From contig CAAGLJ010000076.1 in assembly GCA_900770785.1 (NCBI GenBank), forward strand, positions 20,518-84,517: a DNA stretch of 64,000 nucleotides, given 5' to 3'. Shown in pieces: positions 8,976 through 17,881 of the stretch (positions are counted from its first letter, which is position 1; every line of letters begins with the position of its first letter). This DNA comes from Lachnospiraceae bacterium (GTDB lineage: Bacteria > Bacillota > Clostridia > Lachnospirales > Lachnospiraceae). A program made the position numbers and the translations under genes. The notes beneath the pieces are model-generated. The model was given only the letters and a program-made list of their open reading frames with translations, ran no database searches and was not told where the DNA came from.

Positions 8976-10319
8976 ATGGCATTTGAAAGTTTAACCGACA
9001 AGCTACAAAATGTATTCAAGAATCTTCGGAGCAAGGGACGTCTTACGGAGGCAGATGTAAAGCAGGCTCTCCGGGAAGTGAAGATGGCTCTTCTGGAGGC
9101 AGACGTTAATTTTAAAGTGGTTAAGCAGTTCGTGAAGTCAGTGGAGGAGCGGGCAGTCGGGACGGATATTCTGAATGGTCTGAATCCCGGTCAGATGGTA
9201 ATCAAAATCGTTAATGAAGAGATGATTAACCTGATGGGCTCCGAGACCACAGAGATTCAGATGCAGCCCGGTAAGTCCATTACCACCATTATGATGTGTG
9301 GTCTTCAGGGTGCAGGTAAAACCACAACTACGGCAAAAATTGCCGGAAAGCTGATTAAGAAAGGAAAGAAGCCTTTACTGGTGGCCTGTGACGTTTATCG
9401 TCCGGCGGCAATCAAGCAGCTGCAGGTAAACGGAGAAAAGATGGGCGTGGAAGTATTTTCCATGGGAGATAACCATGATCCGGTAAACATTGCCAAGGCA
9501 GCTTTGGAGTATGCTCAGAAAAATGGACATAATGTAGTCATCCTGGATACTGCAGGCCGTCTTCATGTGGATGAGGACATGATGCAGGAGCTGGAGAGAA
9601 TTAAAGAACAGGTAACCGTTCACCAGACCCTTTTGGTGGTGGATGCCATGACCGGGCAGGATGCAGTAAATGTGGCAGGCGAGTTCCATGCAAAGCTTAA
9701 AATCGACGGTGTGATCCTTACCAAGATGGATGGTGATGCCAGAGGTGGTGCGGCTTTGTCCATAAAAGCAGTAACCGGAATCCCCGTTTTATATGTAGGT
9801 ATGGGAGAAAAGCTCTCCGATTTGGAACAGTTCTATCCAGACCGGATGGCTGGCAGAATCCTGGGGATGGGGGATGTACTCACCTTAATTGATAAGGCTC
9901 AGGAAAGCCTTGATATTGACGAGCAGAAGGGCAAAGAAATGTCCTCCCGCTTCAAAAAGGGCAAGTTTGATTTTGAGGATTACCTGGAAAGCATGAAGCA
10001 GATGCGTAAGATGGGAGGCTTAAGCAGTATCCTGAGCATGATGCCGGGGATAGGTGCCAAAATGGGGGATATCGAAGCTATGATTGATGAAAAGCAGCTG
10101 GCCCGCATGGAGGCAATAGTGTTGTCCATGACCCCGGAGGAAAGACAGAAGCCGAAACTTTTAAATCCCAGCCGAAAGCATAGAATTGCCAAAGGTGCGG
10201 GAGTGGATATTGCGGTAGTAAACCGCTTTATCAAACAGTTTGAACAGAGCCAGAAAATGATGAAACAGATGCCTGGCCTGATGGGTGGAAGAAAAGGAAA
10301 ATTCCGTTTTCCTTTTTAA
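8976..10319 (+). CDS. ffh: Signal recognition particle protein Ffh
   Basis: Ffh binds the SRP RNA and hydrophobic signal sequences and docks with FtsY. The 447 residues divide into an N domain (1-95), a G domain with CGLQGAGKTTTTAK (G1), CDVYRPAAIKQL, DTAGRLHVDE and TKMDGDARGG, and a Met-rich M domain (about 300-440) with KQMRKMGG, the flexible finger-loop, and the RNA-binding segment near NPSRKHRIAKGAG. It overlaps nothing and follows ylxM by three bases; rpsP follows after 76 bp. No SRP RNA gene is visible in the window. Confidence 0.97.
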   Translation: MAFESLTDKLQNVFKNLRSKGRLTEADVKQALREVKMALLEADVNFKVVKQFVKSVEERAVGTDILNGLNPGQMVIKIVNEEMINLMGSETTEIQMQPGKSITTIMMCGLQGAGKTTTTAKIAGKLIKKGKKPLLVACDVYRPAAIKQLQVNGEKMGVEVFSMGDNHDPVNIAKAALEYAQKNGHNVVILDTAGRLHVDEDMMQELERIKEQVTVHQTLLVVDAMTGQDAVNVAGEFHAKLKIDGVILTKMDGDARGGAALSIKAVTGIPVLYVGMGEKLSDLEQFYPDRMAGRILGMGDVLTLIDKAQESLDIDEQKGKEMSSRFKKGKFDFEDYLESMKQMRKMGGLSSILSMMPGIGAKMGDIEAMIDEKQLARMEAIVLSMTPEERQKPKLLNPSRKHRIAKGAGVDIAVVNRFIKQFEQSQKMMKQMPGLMGGRKGKFRFPF

Positions 10320-10395
10320 CAGGATGAATTGTCCTGCATAAATAAAGAAAAGATACGGAGGAAAAACCTCCCTGATAAGAAAGGAGTCATGAAAA

Positions 10396-10641
10396 ATGGC
10401 AGTTAAAATCAGATTAAGAAGAATGGGTTACAAGAAACATCCTATGTACAGAATCGTAGTAGCAGATTCCAGAGTGGCAAGAGACGGAAAATGTATTGAT
10501 GAAATCGGAACCTACAATCCTAATGCTAATCCCAGCGAATTCAAGGTTGATGAAGAACTGGCAAAGAAATGGCTGGCAAATGGCGCACAGCCCACTGAAA
10601 CCGTTAGCAAAATTCTCAAACTGGCAGGTATCCTGAAATAA
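10396..10641 (+). CDS. rpsP: 30S ribosomal protein S16
   Basis: The 81-residue basic protein begins [26 protein letters not shown], the diagnostic S16 N-terminus. S16 stabilises the 16S rRNA 5' domain during 30S assembly. AAGGAGT precedes the ATG. The 76-bp gap after ffh contains two short hairpins (AGGA..TCCT and GGAGG..CCTCC) but no clear T tract, so read-through from the ffh promoter is likely. The order rpsP-khpA-rimM-trmD-rplS is conserved in Firmicutes. Confidence 0.97.
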   Translation: MAVKIRLRRMGYKKHPMYRIVVADSRVARDGKCIDEIGTYNPNANPSEFKVDEELAKKWLANGAQPTETVSKILKLAGILK

Positions 10642-10677
10642 TCATTCAAATGAAAAAGACGCTTTTGGAGGTGGATT

Positions 10678-10905
10678 ATGAAAGAATTAGTTGAAGTTAT
10701 CGCAAAAGCACTTGTGGATAATCCAGACGAAGTAGTCGTAACAGAGAAAAATGACGGAAGAAACATTACCGTAGAATTGCACGTAGCACCTTCCGATATG
10801 GGGAAGGTTATTGGTAAGCAGGGACGTATTGCCAAGGCAATTCGTACTGTAGTAAAGGCTGCCTCTGTAGGAGAAAAAGCAAAGGTAGATGTAGATATTA
10901 TCTAA
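10678..10905 (+). CDS. khpA: KH-domain RNA-binding protein KhpA
   Basis: A 75-residue single KH domain with the loop GKVIGKQGRIAKAIRTVV, a GxxG-type RNA-binding motif. KhpA (formerly YlqC) pairs with KhpB in other Firmicutes as a small RNA chaperone influencing cell division and small-RNA networks; KhpB is not in this window. It has a GGAGGTG ribosome-binding site and lies 36 bp after rpsP. Confidence 0.93.
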   Translation: MKELVEVIAKALVDNPDEVVVTEKNDGRNITVELHVAPSDMGKVIGKQGRIAKAIRTVVKAASVGEKAKVDVDII

Positions 10906-10927
10906 TGTTTTAAAGATTATCAGTGAT

Positions 10928-10956
10928 AAAGGGATGCTTTGGTGTCCCTTTTCTGT
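10928..10956 (+). terminator. Weak terminator or attenuator after khpA
   Basis: AAAGGGA (10928-10934) pairs with TCCCTTT (10945-10951), followed by TCTGTT. The stem is short and the U tract is interrupted, so partial read-through into rimM-trmD is likely. Confidence 0.5.
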
Positions 10957-11043
10957 TACTCTGAAGGTGATGCTTTCAGGGAAACAAATAAAAAGCAAGA
11001 GACAGGACGCAGAATACTGCCAAAGCAGCCAAGGAGAGGGCAT

Positions 11044-11550
11044 ATGGAAGAAAGATTTCAGGTAGGAGTGATTACCTCTACGCATGGGATCAAAGGAGAG
11101 GTGAAGGTTTTTCCTACTACCGACGATCCGGCACGATTTAAGAAAAAGATGGAGCTGATTCTGGAGACGGGAAAAGAGGAAAGGATTCTGATTGTAGAAA
11201 GCGTGAAGTTTTTTAAGCAGTTTGCTATTCTCAAATTTTCAGGAATTGACGACATTAATGATATAGAATGTTATAAGGGTAAGCCGCTTTTTGTAACCAG
11301 AAAAAATGCAGTACCCTTGAAACAGGACGAGTATTACATTGCAGATTTGCTGGGTATGGAGGTTTATGAGGATACGGATGTACGTCTGGGCGTTTTGAGA
11401 GATGTGTTGGAAACCGGTGCAAATGATGTTTATGATATTACTTTGGAGAACGGAACCTCCCTTTTGCTTCCTGCCATCAAGGAGTGTATTTTGGAAATCA
11501 ATGTCGAGGAACGCAGAATGACGGTTCATGTAATGGAAGGGCTTCGCTGA
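11044..11550 (+). CDS. rimM: 16S rRNA processing protein RimM
   Basis: RimM helps mature the 30S head domain and binds ribosomal protein S19. The 168 residues show the N-terminal barrel QVGVITSTHGIKGEVKVFP and the PRC-barrel C-terminal half with YYIADLLGMEVY and LLLPAIKECI. I chose ATG 11044 with AAGGAGAGG upstream; in-frame codons back to 10939 run through the upstream hairpins and are unlikely to be used. The gene precedes trmD as in most bacteria. Confidence 0.95.
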   Translation: MEERFQVGVITSTHGIKGEVKVFPTTDDPARFKKKMELILETGKEERILIVESVKFFKQFAILKFSGIDDINDIECYKGKPLFVTRKNAVPLKQDEYYIADLLGMEVYEDTDVRLGVLRDVLETGANDVYDITLENGTSLLLPAIKECILEINVEERRMTVHVMEGLR

Positions 11551-11674
11551 CAGAAAGGCCTGGTGGATTTGTCAAGGTGAACCGATTTGAGGAGCTTGCA
11601 CTGGCAAAAGAAGAGCAGTAGTATTTATTTGGGCAGTATCGCAGGTGAAATTTGCGATATACGTGGAGATTAGC

Positions 11675-12397
11675 ATGAATTTTCATATTTTAACCCTGTT
11701 TCCGGATATGGTGATACAGGGCCTGAATACCAGTATTATTGGAAGAGCCTGTTTAGCAGGTTTATTATCTGTTGAGGCAGTGGATATTCGCCAATTTACG
11801 ATGGACAAGCATAAGAAGGTGGATGATTATCCATATGGAGGAGGGGCAGGAATGCTGATGCAGGCCCAGCCTGTTTATGATGCCTATTTGTCCATTTTGA
11901 AAAAAATAAAAAGAGATAACCCTCCCAGAGTGGTTTATTTGACCCCCCAGGGACAGGTTTTTCGCCAGTCTATGGCCTGTGAACTGGCCAGAGAGCAGGA
12001 TATAATTCTTCTTTGTGGGCATTACGAAGGAATCGATGAAAGGGTACTGGAGGAAATCGTTACAGATTATATTTCTATTGGAGACTATGTACTTACGGGA
12101 GGGGAGCTTCCGGCTATGGTGATGGTGGATGCCATTTCCAGAATGGTTCCCGGAGTGCTTGGCAATCAGGAGTCACCGGAAACGGAATCCTTTGGGAACG
12201 GGCTTCTGGAATATCCCCAATACACTCGTCCAGAAGAATGGAATGGCAAAAAGGTTCCCCAGGTACTGCTTAGCGGTCATCATAAAAATATTGAAAGCTG
12301 GAGGCAGGAACAGGCATTGGAACGAACCAGAATCCGAAGGCCTGATTTATATAGTCAGTATGTGAAGAACAGTCAGGAGAAGCAGCACAGAGGCTGA
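11675..12397 (+). CDS. trmD: tRNA (guanine37-N1)-methyltransferase
   Basis: TrmD methylates G37 next to the anticodon, preventing frameshifting. The trefoil-knot SPOUT fold is indicated by [51 protein letters not shown] and the C-terminal [15 protein letters not shown]. The 240-residue length is typical. ATG 11675 begins the conserved [10 protein letters not shown]; upstream in-frame GTG 11645 has no comparable support. It lies 124 bp after rimM in a gap without a recognisable gene. Confidence 0.96.
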   Translation: MNFHILTLFPDMVIQGLNTSIIGRACLAGLLSVEAVDIRQFTMDKHKKVDDYPYGGGAGMLMQAQPVYDAYLSILKKIKRDNPPRVVYLTPQGQVFRQSMACELAREQDIILLCGHYEGIDERVLEEIVTDYISIGDYVLTGGELPAMVMVDAISRMVPGVLGNQESPETESFGNGLLEYPQYTRPEEWNGKKVPQVLLSGHHKNIESWRQEQALERTRIRRPDLYSQYVKNSQEKQHRG

Positions 12398-12425
12398 AAA
12401 AGGCAGAAGAAAATCTATCTTTTGC

Positions 12426-12454
12426 TTGCACTCATCCTGAGAGTATGGTATACT
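12426..12454 (+). promoter_or_regulatory. Promoter for rplS, extended -10
   Basis: TTGCAC (12426-12431), a 17-base spacer and TATACT (12449-12454), preceded by TGG, give an extended -10 promoter. The roughly 75-base leader before rplS may hold an autoregulatory L19-type leader, but I could not confirm a known structure. Confidence 0.7.
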
Positions 12455-12529
12455 GTCAAAGTTGTAAAGAATCGATGGTCCTCTGTTGCAAGAATGGCAT
12501 TATGAACATCCTGAGAAAAGGAGAAAGAA

Positions 12530-12877
12530 ATGAACGAAATTATCAGAAGCATTGAAGCAGAACAGTTAAAAGCGAATATTGAAGAGTTTGCAGTAGGCGA
12601 TACCATTAAAGTATATGGTAAGATTAAAGAAGGCAACCGGGAAAGAATCCAGGTTTTTGAAGGCGTGGTTTTAAAGAGACAGGGCGGAAGCAACAGAGAG
12701 ACCTTTACCGTTAGAAAGACTTCCAATGGTGTAGGTGTTGAGAAGACCTGGCCTTTACATTCTCCTAACGTAGAAAAAATTGAAGTAGTAAGAAGAGGTA
12801 AGGTAAGAAGAGCAAAACTGAACTACTTAAGAGAGCGTGTAGGTAAGAAAGCTAAGGTTAAAGAACTGGTTCGCTAA
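12530..12877 (+). CDS. rplS: 50S ribosomal protein L19
   Basis: L19 sits at the 30S-50S interface. The 115-residue sequence contains [34 protein letters not shown] and ends with [20 protein letters not shown], both hallmark blocks. GGAGAAAGAA precedes ATG 12530. It has its own promoter and a strong terminator, so it may be made as a single-gene transcript besides read-through from trmD. Confidence 0.97.
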   Translation: MNEIIRSIEAEQLKANIEEFAVGDTIKVYGKIKEGNRERIQVFEGVVLKRQGGSNRETFTVRKTSNGVGVEKTWPLHSPNVEKIEVVRRGKVRRAKLNYLRERVGKKAKVKELVR

Positions 12878-12897
12878 TAAGTGTTTAGAAAAGTTTT

Positions 12898-12938
12898 CAG
12901 GCTGTTTCATGTTTAGTGAGACAGCCTGTTTCTTTTTT
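12898..12938 (+). terminator. Terminator after rplS
   Basis: CAGGCTGTTTCA (12898-12909) pairs with TGAGACAGCCTG (12917-12928), with one G-U pair, around a seven-base loop and is followed by TTTCTTTTTT. Confidence 0.9.
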
Positions 12939-12948
12939 GTCCTTGACA

Positions 12949-12957
12949 TGGTATACT
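12949..12957 (+). promoter_or_regulatory. Extended -10 promoter before the first signal peptidase gene
   Basis: TGG followed by TATACT (12952-12957) makes an extended -10 just after the rplS terminator; no good -35 lies 17 bases upstream. The same ATGGTATACT string occurs in the rplS promoter. Confidence 0.5.
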
Positions 12958-12991
12958 ATAAAGCTGTAAACGGTAATTGTGGAGATTGCTA

Positions 12992-13570
12992 ATGAGAAGA
13001 GGACGCGGACTGAATTTTAACCGAAAAAGAAGGAATATAAATGCCCAGGTGATTCGTGAAACAGCAAGCTGGGTGATGCATGGGACAGCTGCCATATTCC
13101 TGGCCTTTTTTCTGGTCTATTTTATAGGTATGCGGACCAGCGTTATCGGTGTCTCCATGGAGGATACCCTCCACAGTGGACAGCAGATTCTGGTCAATCG
13201 CCTTTCCTATCTTATTTTCAGCCCGGACGTGGGAGATATTGTGGTTTTTCAGCCCGGAGGCAATCGAAACAGCCATTATTATGTAAAAAGGGTGGTGGCG
13301 GTTCCTGGAGATCATGTGCTGATCAAAGATGGCAAGCTCTATGTCAATGGAAGTATAGTGGATTATGGCTACGATAAAATAATGGATCCGGGAATAGCAG
13401 AGAATGAGCTTACTCTGGATGAAGATGAGTTTTTTGTAATGGGAGATAATTGCAATAGCAGTGAAGACAGCCGTTCTGGGAATATAGGGCCGGTGAGCCG
13501 GGAAATGATAGAAGGAAGGGTCTGGTTTCACTTTAACAGTAAGGATTCCTTTTTGGGATTTGTACGATAG
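12992..13570 (+). CDS. lepB: Signal peptidase I (first of two)
   Basis: This membrane serine protease removes signal peptides from secreted proteins. A single transmembrane helix (about residues 28-48) follows a strongly basic N-terminus. The catalytic Ser is in GVSMEDTL, the Lys in YYVKRVVAVPGD and the final box is MGDNCNSSEDSR, a variant of the usual MGDNRxxSxDSR. It is 192 residues long, typical of the SipS type. ATG 12992 has GGAG seven bases upstream. It starts an apparent operon with rbgA, a second signal peptidase and rnhB. Confidence 0.93.
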   Translation: MRRGRGLNFNRKRRNINAQVIRETASWVMHGTAAIFLAFFLVYFIGMRTSVIGVSMEDTLHSGQQILVNRLSYLIFSPDVGDIVVFQPGGNRNSHYYVKRVVAVPGDHVLIKDGKLYVNGSIVDYGYDKIMDPGIAENELTLDEDEFFVMGDNCNSSEDSRSGNIGPVSREMIEGRVWFHFNSKDSFLGFVR

Positions 13571-13586
13571 TTGAATGGAGGGTTAG

Positions 13587-14432
13587 ATGAATTATCAGTG
13601 GTATCCTGGTCATATGACAAAGGCAAGACGTATGATGCAGGAAGATATAAAATTAATCGATTTGTTAATCGAGCTGGTGGATGCCAGAATTCCTTTAAGC
13701 AGCCGCAATCCTGATATTAATCAGCTGGGGCAGGGAAAGGGAAGAATGGTTCTCTTAAACAAATCGGATTTGGCAGACCCGAAGGCAAATCAGAGGTGGA
13801 TGGAATATTTCAAAAATCAGGGGATAACCGTAGTGGAGGTAAACTCCAAAAACAGAACCGGAATGAAAAATATCCAGCATGCTGTTGAAGAGGCCTGCCG
13901 GGAAAAAAGAGAACGAGACAGGAAGAAAGGAATTATTAACCGGCCGGTGAGGGCTATGGTAGTGGGTATTCCTAATGTGGGCAAATCCACTTTTATTAAT
14001 GCCTATGCTGGGAAGGCCTGTACCAAAACCGGAAATAAACCTGGAGTAACCAAGGGAAAACAATGGATTCGTCTGGGAAAGAGTTTGGAGCTTTTAGACA
14101 CCCCGGGTATTTTATGGCCCAAATTTGAAGATCAGCAGGTAGGAATGAGGCTGGCTTTCATTGGCTCAATCAAAGATGAAATCCTGATTGAAGAGGAGCT
14201 GGCTCTGGATTTGTTAAACTATTTGAAGGACAGCTATCCCACCGCAATAGAGGGACGCTATGGTTTTGGGCAAAAGGAAGAGGCCTTGGAAACTCTGGAA
14301 GAGATAGCAAAAATTCGTGGCTGCTATAAGAAGGGGCAGGAGTTGGATTATAGCAAGGCAGCCTCTATTCTGATGGATGATTTCAGGAGTGCAAGATTGG
14401 GAAGGATGACTCTGGAAGAACCCGAAAATTAA
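13587..14432 (+). CDS. rbgA: Ribosome biogenesis GTPase RbgA (YlqF)
   Basis: RbgA is a circularly permuted GTPase needed for late 50S assembly. The G4 motif NKSD comes first (about residue 55), followed by G1 GIPNVGKST (about 129) and G3 DTPGILWPK, the order reversed from ordinary GTPases. The protein begins with QWYPGHMTKARR, the family signature. The 281 residues include a C-terminal helical domain. It lies 16 bp after the first lepB and 17 bp before the second. Confidence 0.96.
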   Translation: MNYQWYPGHMTKARRMMQEDIKLIDLLIELVDARIPLSSRNPDINQLGQGKGRMVLLNKSDLADPKANQRWMEYFKNQGITVVEVNSKNRTGMKNIQHAVEEACREKRERDRKKGIINRPVRAMVVGIPNVGKSTFINAYAGKACTKTGNKPGVTKGKQWIRLGKSLELLDTPGILWPKFEDQQVGMRLAFIGSIKDEILIEEELALDLLNYLKDSYPTAIEGRYGFGQKEEALETLEEIAKIRGCYKKGQELDYSKAASILMDDFRSARLGRMTLEEPEN

Positions 14433-14449
14433 GGGAAGAAGGAAAAAAT

Positions 14450-14989
14450 ATGAAGAAGATAATAAAAGAAATTTTCAGTACCAGCCTTTATTTATTAGTG
14501 GTACTCATAGCCTGCTATCTGGTGGTTCGGTATGTGGGACAGCGTACACAGGTAATCGGCAGTTCCATGGAAACTACTTTAAGTGATGGGGACAACCTGA
14601 TTGTGGATAAAATCAGCTATCGATTCGGTGAGCCCAGGCGTTATGACATCATCGTTTTTCCTTATCAGTATGATAAAAGTACCTTCTATATCAAACGGAT
14701 TATCGGTATGCCGGGAGAAACGGTTTACATCGACCCCAGAGGAACGATTTATATTAATGGAGAGGCATTGCAGGAATCCTACGGAAGAGAGATTATCCAG
14801 TCTGCCGGATTGGCAGAAGAGGAAATCACTTTGGGTGAAGATGAGTATTTTGTACTGGGAGATAACCGGAACAACAGCAGTGACAGCAGAGATCCCAATG
14901 TGGGCAATATTCATAAAGAGGATATTCTGGGAAAAGCCTGGATAAGAATCTGGCCTTTATCCAAAATGGAGGTTCTGGATCATCAGTAA
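14450..14989 (+). CDS. lepB: Signal peptidase I (second of two)
   Basis: A 179-residue paralogue of the gene two positions upstream. It has one N-terminal transmembrane helix (about residues 8-28), the Ser box GSSMETTL, the Lys box FYIKRIIGMPGE and the canonical MGDN-type box LGDNRNNSSDSRD. The divergence from the first copy suggests an old duplication with possible substrate specialisation. A terminator hairpin overlaps its stop codon. Confidence 0.94.
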   Translation: MKKIIKEIFSTSLYLLVVLIACYLVVRYVGQRTQVIGSSMETTLSDGDNLIVDKISYRFGEPRRYDIIVFPYQYDKSTFYIKRIIGMPGETVYIDPRGTIYINGEALQESYGREIIQSAGLAEEEITLGEDEYFVLGDNRNNSSDSRDPNVGNIHKEDILGKAWIRIWPLSKMEVLDHQ

Positions 14990-15007
14990 AGTCCAGACCT
15001 CTTTTTT
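14969..15007 (+). terminator. Terminator overlapping the lepB stop codon
   Basis: GAGGTTCTGGA (14969-14979) pairs with TCCAGACCTC (14992-15001) with one bulge, followed by TTTTTT. The 5' arm lies inside the last codons of the second lepB; TAA 14987-14989 is in the loop. Confidence 0.8.
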
Positions 15008-15056
15008 ATAAAATCAGCTATTAAAGGAAGGTTATTGCCGGAAAGCAGGAATACCA

Positions 15057-15836
15057 GTGGAAGAAAAAATTGGAATAGTCAGAAAGAAGTTTGCTGAAGC
15101 AGGAATGGAAGAGCTACAGGGATTAATACAGCTTTATGAAAGAGATGAAAGAGCCGGAGTGAAACAGGAGATAAAGAAGGCGGTAAAAAAGCTGGATACC
15201 TATGAAAAGGAAAAGGAAAGAACCAAAGCCTTATGGGAGTATGAGAATTGCTACAGTGAGTATGCGTATATTTGTGGTATTGATGAGGTGGGAAGAGGTC
15301 CGCTGGCAGGTCCAGTAGTGGCGGGAGCAGTCATCCTGCCCAGGAATTGTGGGATTTTATATATTAATGATTCCAAAAAACTCAGCAAGAGCAGGCGGGA
15401 AGAGCTGTACGAGCAGATTATGGAGCAGGCTGTGGCCGCAGCAGTAGGTTTTGCCAGTCCGGAAAGAATAGATGAAATCAACATTCTCCAGGCCACCTAT
15501 GAAGCTATGCGGGAGGCTATCAGCAAATTATCGGTTTCACCCGATATACTATTAAATGATGCGGTGACCATTCCTCAGATAGAATGCAGGCAGATACCCA
15601 TAATTAAAGGAGACAGCAAAAGCATTTCTATCGCCGCAGCCAGTATTATTGCCAAAGTAACCAGAGATCGCCTGATGGTGGAATATGATCGGATTTTCCC
15701 GGAATATGGTTTTGCTTCTCATAAAGGGTATGGAGCAGCCAGCCATATTGAGGCTTTGAAAAAATATGGACCGACTCCTATCCATCGACGCTCTTTCATT
15801 AAAAATTTTACTTCTGATTTGGATAAAGGGGAGTAG
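15057..15836 (+). CDS. rnhB: Ribonuclease HII
   Basis: RNase HII removes misincorporated ribonucleotides and RNA from RNA-DNA hybrids. The catalytic domain starts near residue 75 with YICGIDEVGRGPLAGPVVAGAV (the DEVGRG acidic pair), followed by NDSKKLSKSRREEL and HKGYGAASH. The N-terminal about 70 residues form the helical extension usual in Firmicute RnhB. The start is GTG 15057 with GCAGGAA upstream. It lies two bases before the ylqG-like gene. Confidence 0.95.
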   Translation: MEEKIGIVRKKFAEAGMEELQGLIQLYERDERAGVKQEIKKAVKKLDTYEKEKERTKALWEYENCYSEYAYICGIDEVGRGPLAGPVVAGAVILPRNCGILYINDSKKLSKSRREELYEQIMEQAVAAAVGFASPERIDEINILQATYEAMREAISKLSVSPDILLNDAVTIPQIECRQIPIIKGDSKSISIAAASIIAKVTRDRLMVEYDRIFPEYGFASHKGYGAASHIEALKKYGPTPIHRRSFIKNFTSDLDKGE

Positions 15837-15838
15837 CT

Positions 15839-17476
15839 ATGGCTATAGATTTATTGAACAGCTTTTTGCAAAAAGGCCAATCCGTAGCGGCACAGGCCAA
15901 AAGTGACAGTACTCATAAGACCACTCAGGCTCCGCAAAATATGCAGATCATGCGGGCTATACGTGCCTTGCAGGCGGGACAGACGATACAGGGAGAGGTT
16001 CTTTCTGTGAAAGGGGATGAGGTACAGCTGGCGGTTTTGAATCAGATGATTCTGGATGCCAGACTGGAGCAGAGTATGAATCTTACCCCCGGAACCCTGA
16101 TGGCCTTTCAGATTAAAAGCAATAACAGTGCAGGACTGTCCCTGATGCCTTTATTTACGAATACGGCAGTAGATCCTAATGCTATGAAGGCTTTGGATAT
16201 GGCAGGAATACCCTTAAATGACAGAACACTGGAAATGGTTCAGACCCTGATGCAAAGGGGACTTCCCATAGACCGCCAGTCTTTGCAGGAGGTTTATCGG
16301 GAGCTGGTGGCTTTTAAGGATGCCAGGCCGGCGGATATTATTTCTCTCAGACAAATGAATATGCCGGTTACAGCAGAAAATTTACAGCAATTATCGCTTT
16401 ATGAAAATAACCAGCACTTTCTTTCCGATACCTTTACGGAGATTGGAAAGAGTCTGGAAAACCAGTTGGCTGACTGGATACAGTCCGGGGACCTCCAGAC
16501 CGCCCGGACTTTTCTGGGGCAGCTTCGGCAGATTTTTGGAGAGGTCATACAAAAAGAGCAGCCATTACAGACGGCACCTCCCGTACAGGAAGAGGGAAAG
16601 ATGACCTTACCCCAGACAGAGGGGAAAGAAGTTCCTGTTCAGACTTTGGCAGAGGAAATACCGGTTCCTGAGAAAAATATGGTTATCAGCGAGAAGGCTT
16701 TTATCCAAAATGAAAACATCATAAAAGGGGAGCCGCAAAGTCCTACCCAAGACAGGACAGCGGAGGGAAAAGAGCCGACTGTCCTTCAAAATAACAGCTG
16801 GGACAGATTATTAAATCTGCTCTCCCAGCCCAGGTCAGCTTCCAAGACAGTAGCAACATTCCACAAACTTTGGGAGCAGGAAATTAAGCCACAGCTGATG
16901 CTGGAGCCGGAACAGGTAATGGAAAAGGAAATGGTACAGGAATTTTACGAAAGGCTGTCCCGGCAGGTACAGCAGCTGGAATCCCTGGCAAATGAACATA
17001 CCGGCTCTGCTGCACCCTTAGCCAAAGCGGTTCAGAATACCGCAGCCAATCTGGATTTTATGAATCAGATGAATCAGCTTCATGCCTATATTCAGCTGCC
17101 TTTAAAGCTGGCAAACCAGGAAGCAAAAGGAGAACTGTATGTGTTTACCAATAAACGGTCTATGGCCCGGGAAGAGGGCAGAGTAACCGCCCTGCTGCAT
17201 CTGGATATGGAGCATTTGGGAAGTATGGATATTTTTGTGGCACTGGAGAATCAGAAGGTAAGTACCCAGTTTTACCTGGAAAGAGAAGAATATCTGAACT
17301 TTTTGGAACAGCATATGGACAAGCTCACCAGCCGCCTGAATAAACGCGGTTATGAATGTAGTATGAAAACCTGTCTCAGACAGGAGGGAGAAGAAAGGTC
17401 GGTAGTGGAGCAGATTATTACCGGGCAGAGTCAGCCGGTTTTATTGTCCACACAGGCCTTCGATATGAGGGCATAG
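15839..17476 (+). CDS. FliK-like / YlqG-like protein of unknown function
   Basis: The 545-residue protein has a structured N-terminal half (about 35-240, with QTIQGEVLSVKGDEVQLAVLNQMI), a Gln/Glu/Pro-rich linker (about 240-320) and a C-terminal domain (about 340-530) resembling the FliK hook-length control domain, for example GRVTALLHLDMEHLGSMDIFVALENQKV. Position after rnhB and before an FlhB C-terminal homologue matches ylqG-ylqH of Bacillus. Its function is not established. No signal peptide or membrane segment is visible. Assignment to the FliK-related group is by eye and moderate. Confidence 0.7.
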   Translation: MAIDLLNSFLQKGQSVAAQAKSDSTHKTTQAPQNMQIMRAIRALQAGQTIQGEVLSVKGDEVQLAVLNQMILDARLEQSMNLTPGTLMAFQIKSNNSAGLSLMPLFTNTAVDPNAMKALDMAGIPLNDRTLEMVQTLMQRGLPIDRQSLQEVYRELVAFKDARPADIISLRQMNMPVTAENLQQLSLYENNQHFLSDTFTEIGKSLENQLADWIQSGDLQTARTFLGQLRQIFGEVIQKEQPLQTAPPVQEEGKMTLPQTEGKEVPVQTLAEEIPVPEKNMVISEKAFIQNENIIKGEPQSPTQDRTAEGKEPTVLQNNSWDRLLNLLSQPRSASKTVATFHKLWEQEIKPQLMLEPEQVMEKEMVQEFYERLSRQVQQLESLANEHTGSAAPLAKAVQNTAANLDFMNQMNQLHAYIQLPLKLANQEAKGELYVFTNKRSMAREEGRVTALLHLDMEHLGSMDIFVALENQKVSTQFYLEREEYLNFLEQHMDKLTSRLNKRGYECSMKTCLRQEGEERSVVEQIITGQSQPVLLSTQAFDMRA

Positions 17477-17494
17477 AGGATAGTGAGAGGAAGA

Positions 17495-17845
17495 ATGGAA
17501 AAAAAGGAAAAATTAAAGCAGGCCATAGCCCTGGAATATGATCCTGCGGAGGATGCCCCCAAGATTATTGCCTCGGGAAGAGGACTCCTTGCAGAGAGAA
17601 TCATTGAAAGGGCCAAAGAGGCCAGTGTTCCCATTCATCAGGATGATCAGCTGGCCAACACCCTTTCCCGTCTGGATATCGGAGATATGATTCCGCCACA
17701 GCTGTATGAAGTGGTTGCAGAAATTCTGGTTTTCGTAGATGCTATGGATAAAATCAGAAGCAAAGGCTTTGATACCAGACCGTCCAAAGACCCTTCACCG
17801 GGTAAAGGACAAAACCGTTCCCGGGGAAGAACGGGAAAACTTTAG
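17495..17845 (+). CDS. FlhB C-terminal-domain homologue (YlqH-like)
   Basis: The 116-residue soluble protein matches the cytoplasmic domain of FlhB/YscU, the type III export switch: AIALEYDPAEDAPKIIASGRGLLAERI and IGDMIPPQLYEVVAEILVFVDAMD. The transmembrane half is absent and the autocleavage motif NPTH is replaced by a stretch reading KQAIAL. It therefore cannot be a normal export-gate component. Start ATG 17495 has GAGAGG close upstream; GTG 17483 is possible. It lies 18 bp after the FliK-like gene, suggesting the pair work together. Confidence 0.85.
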   Translation: MEKKEKLKQAIALEYDPAEDAPKIIASGRGLLAERIIERAKEASVPIHQDDQLANTLSRLDIGDMIPPQLYEVVAEILVFVDAMDKIRSKGFDTRPSKDPSPGKGQNRSRGRTGKL

Positions 17846-17881
17846 CCGTTATAAAGAAGGCCGGAAGAGAGGCAAAAGCAG

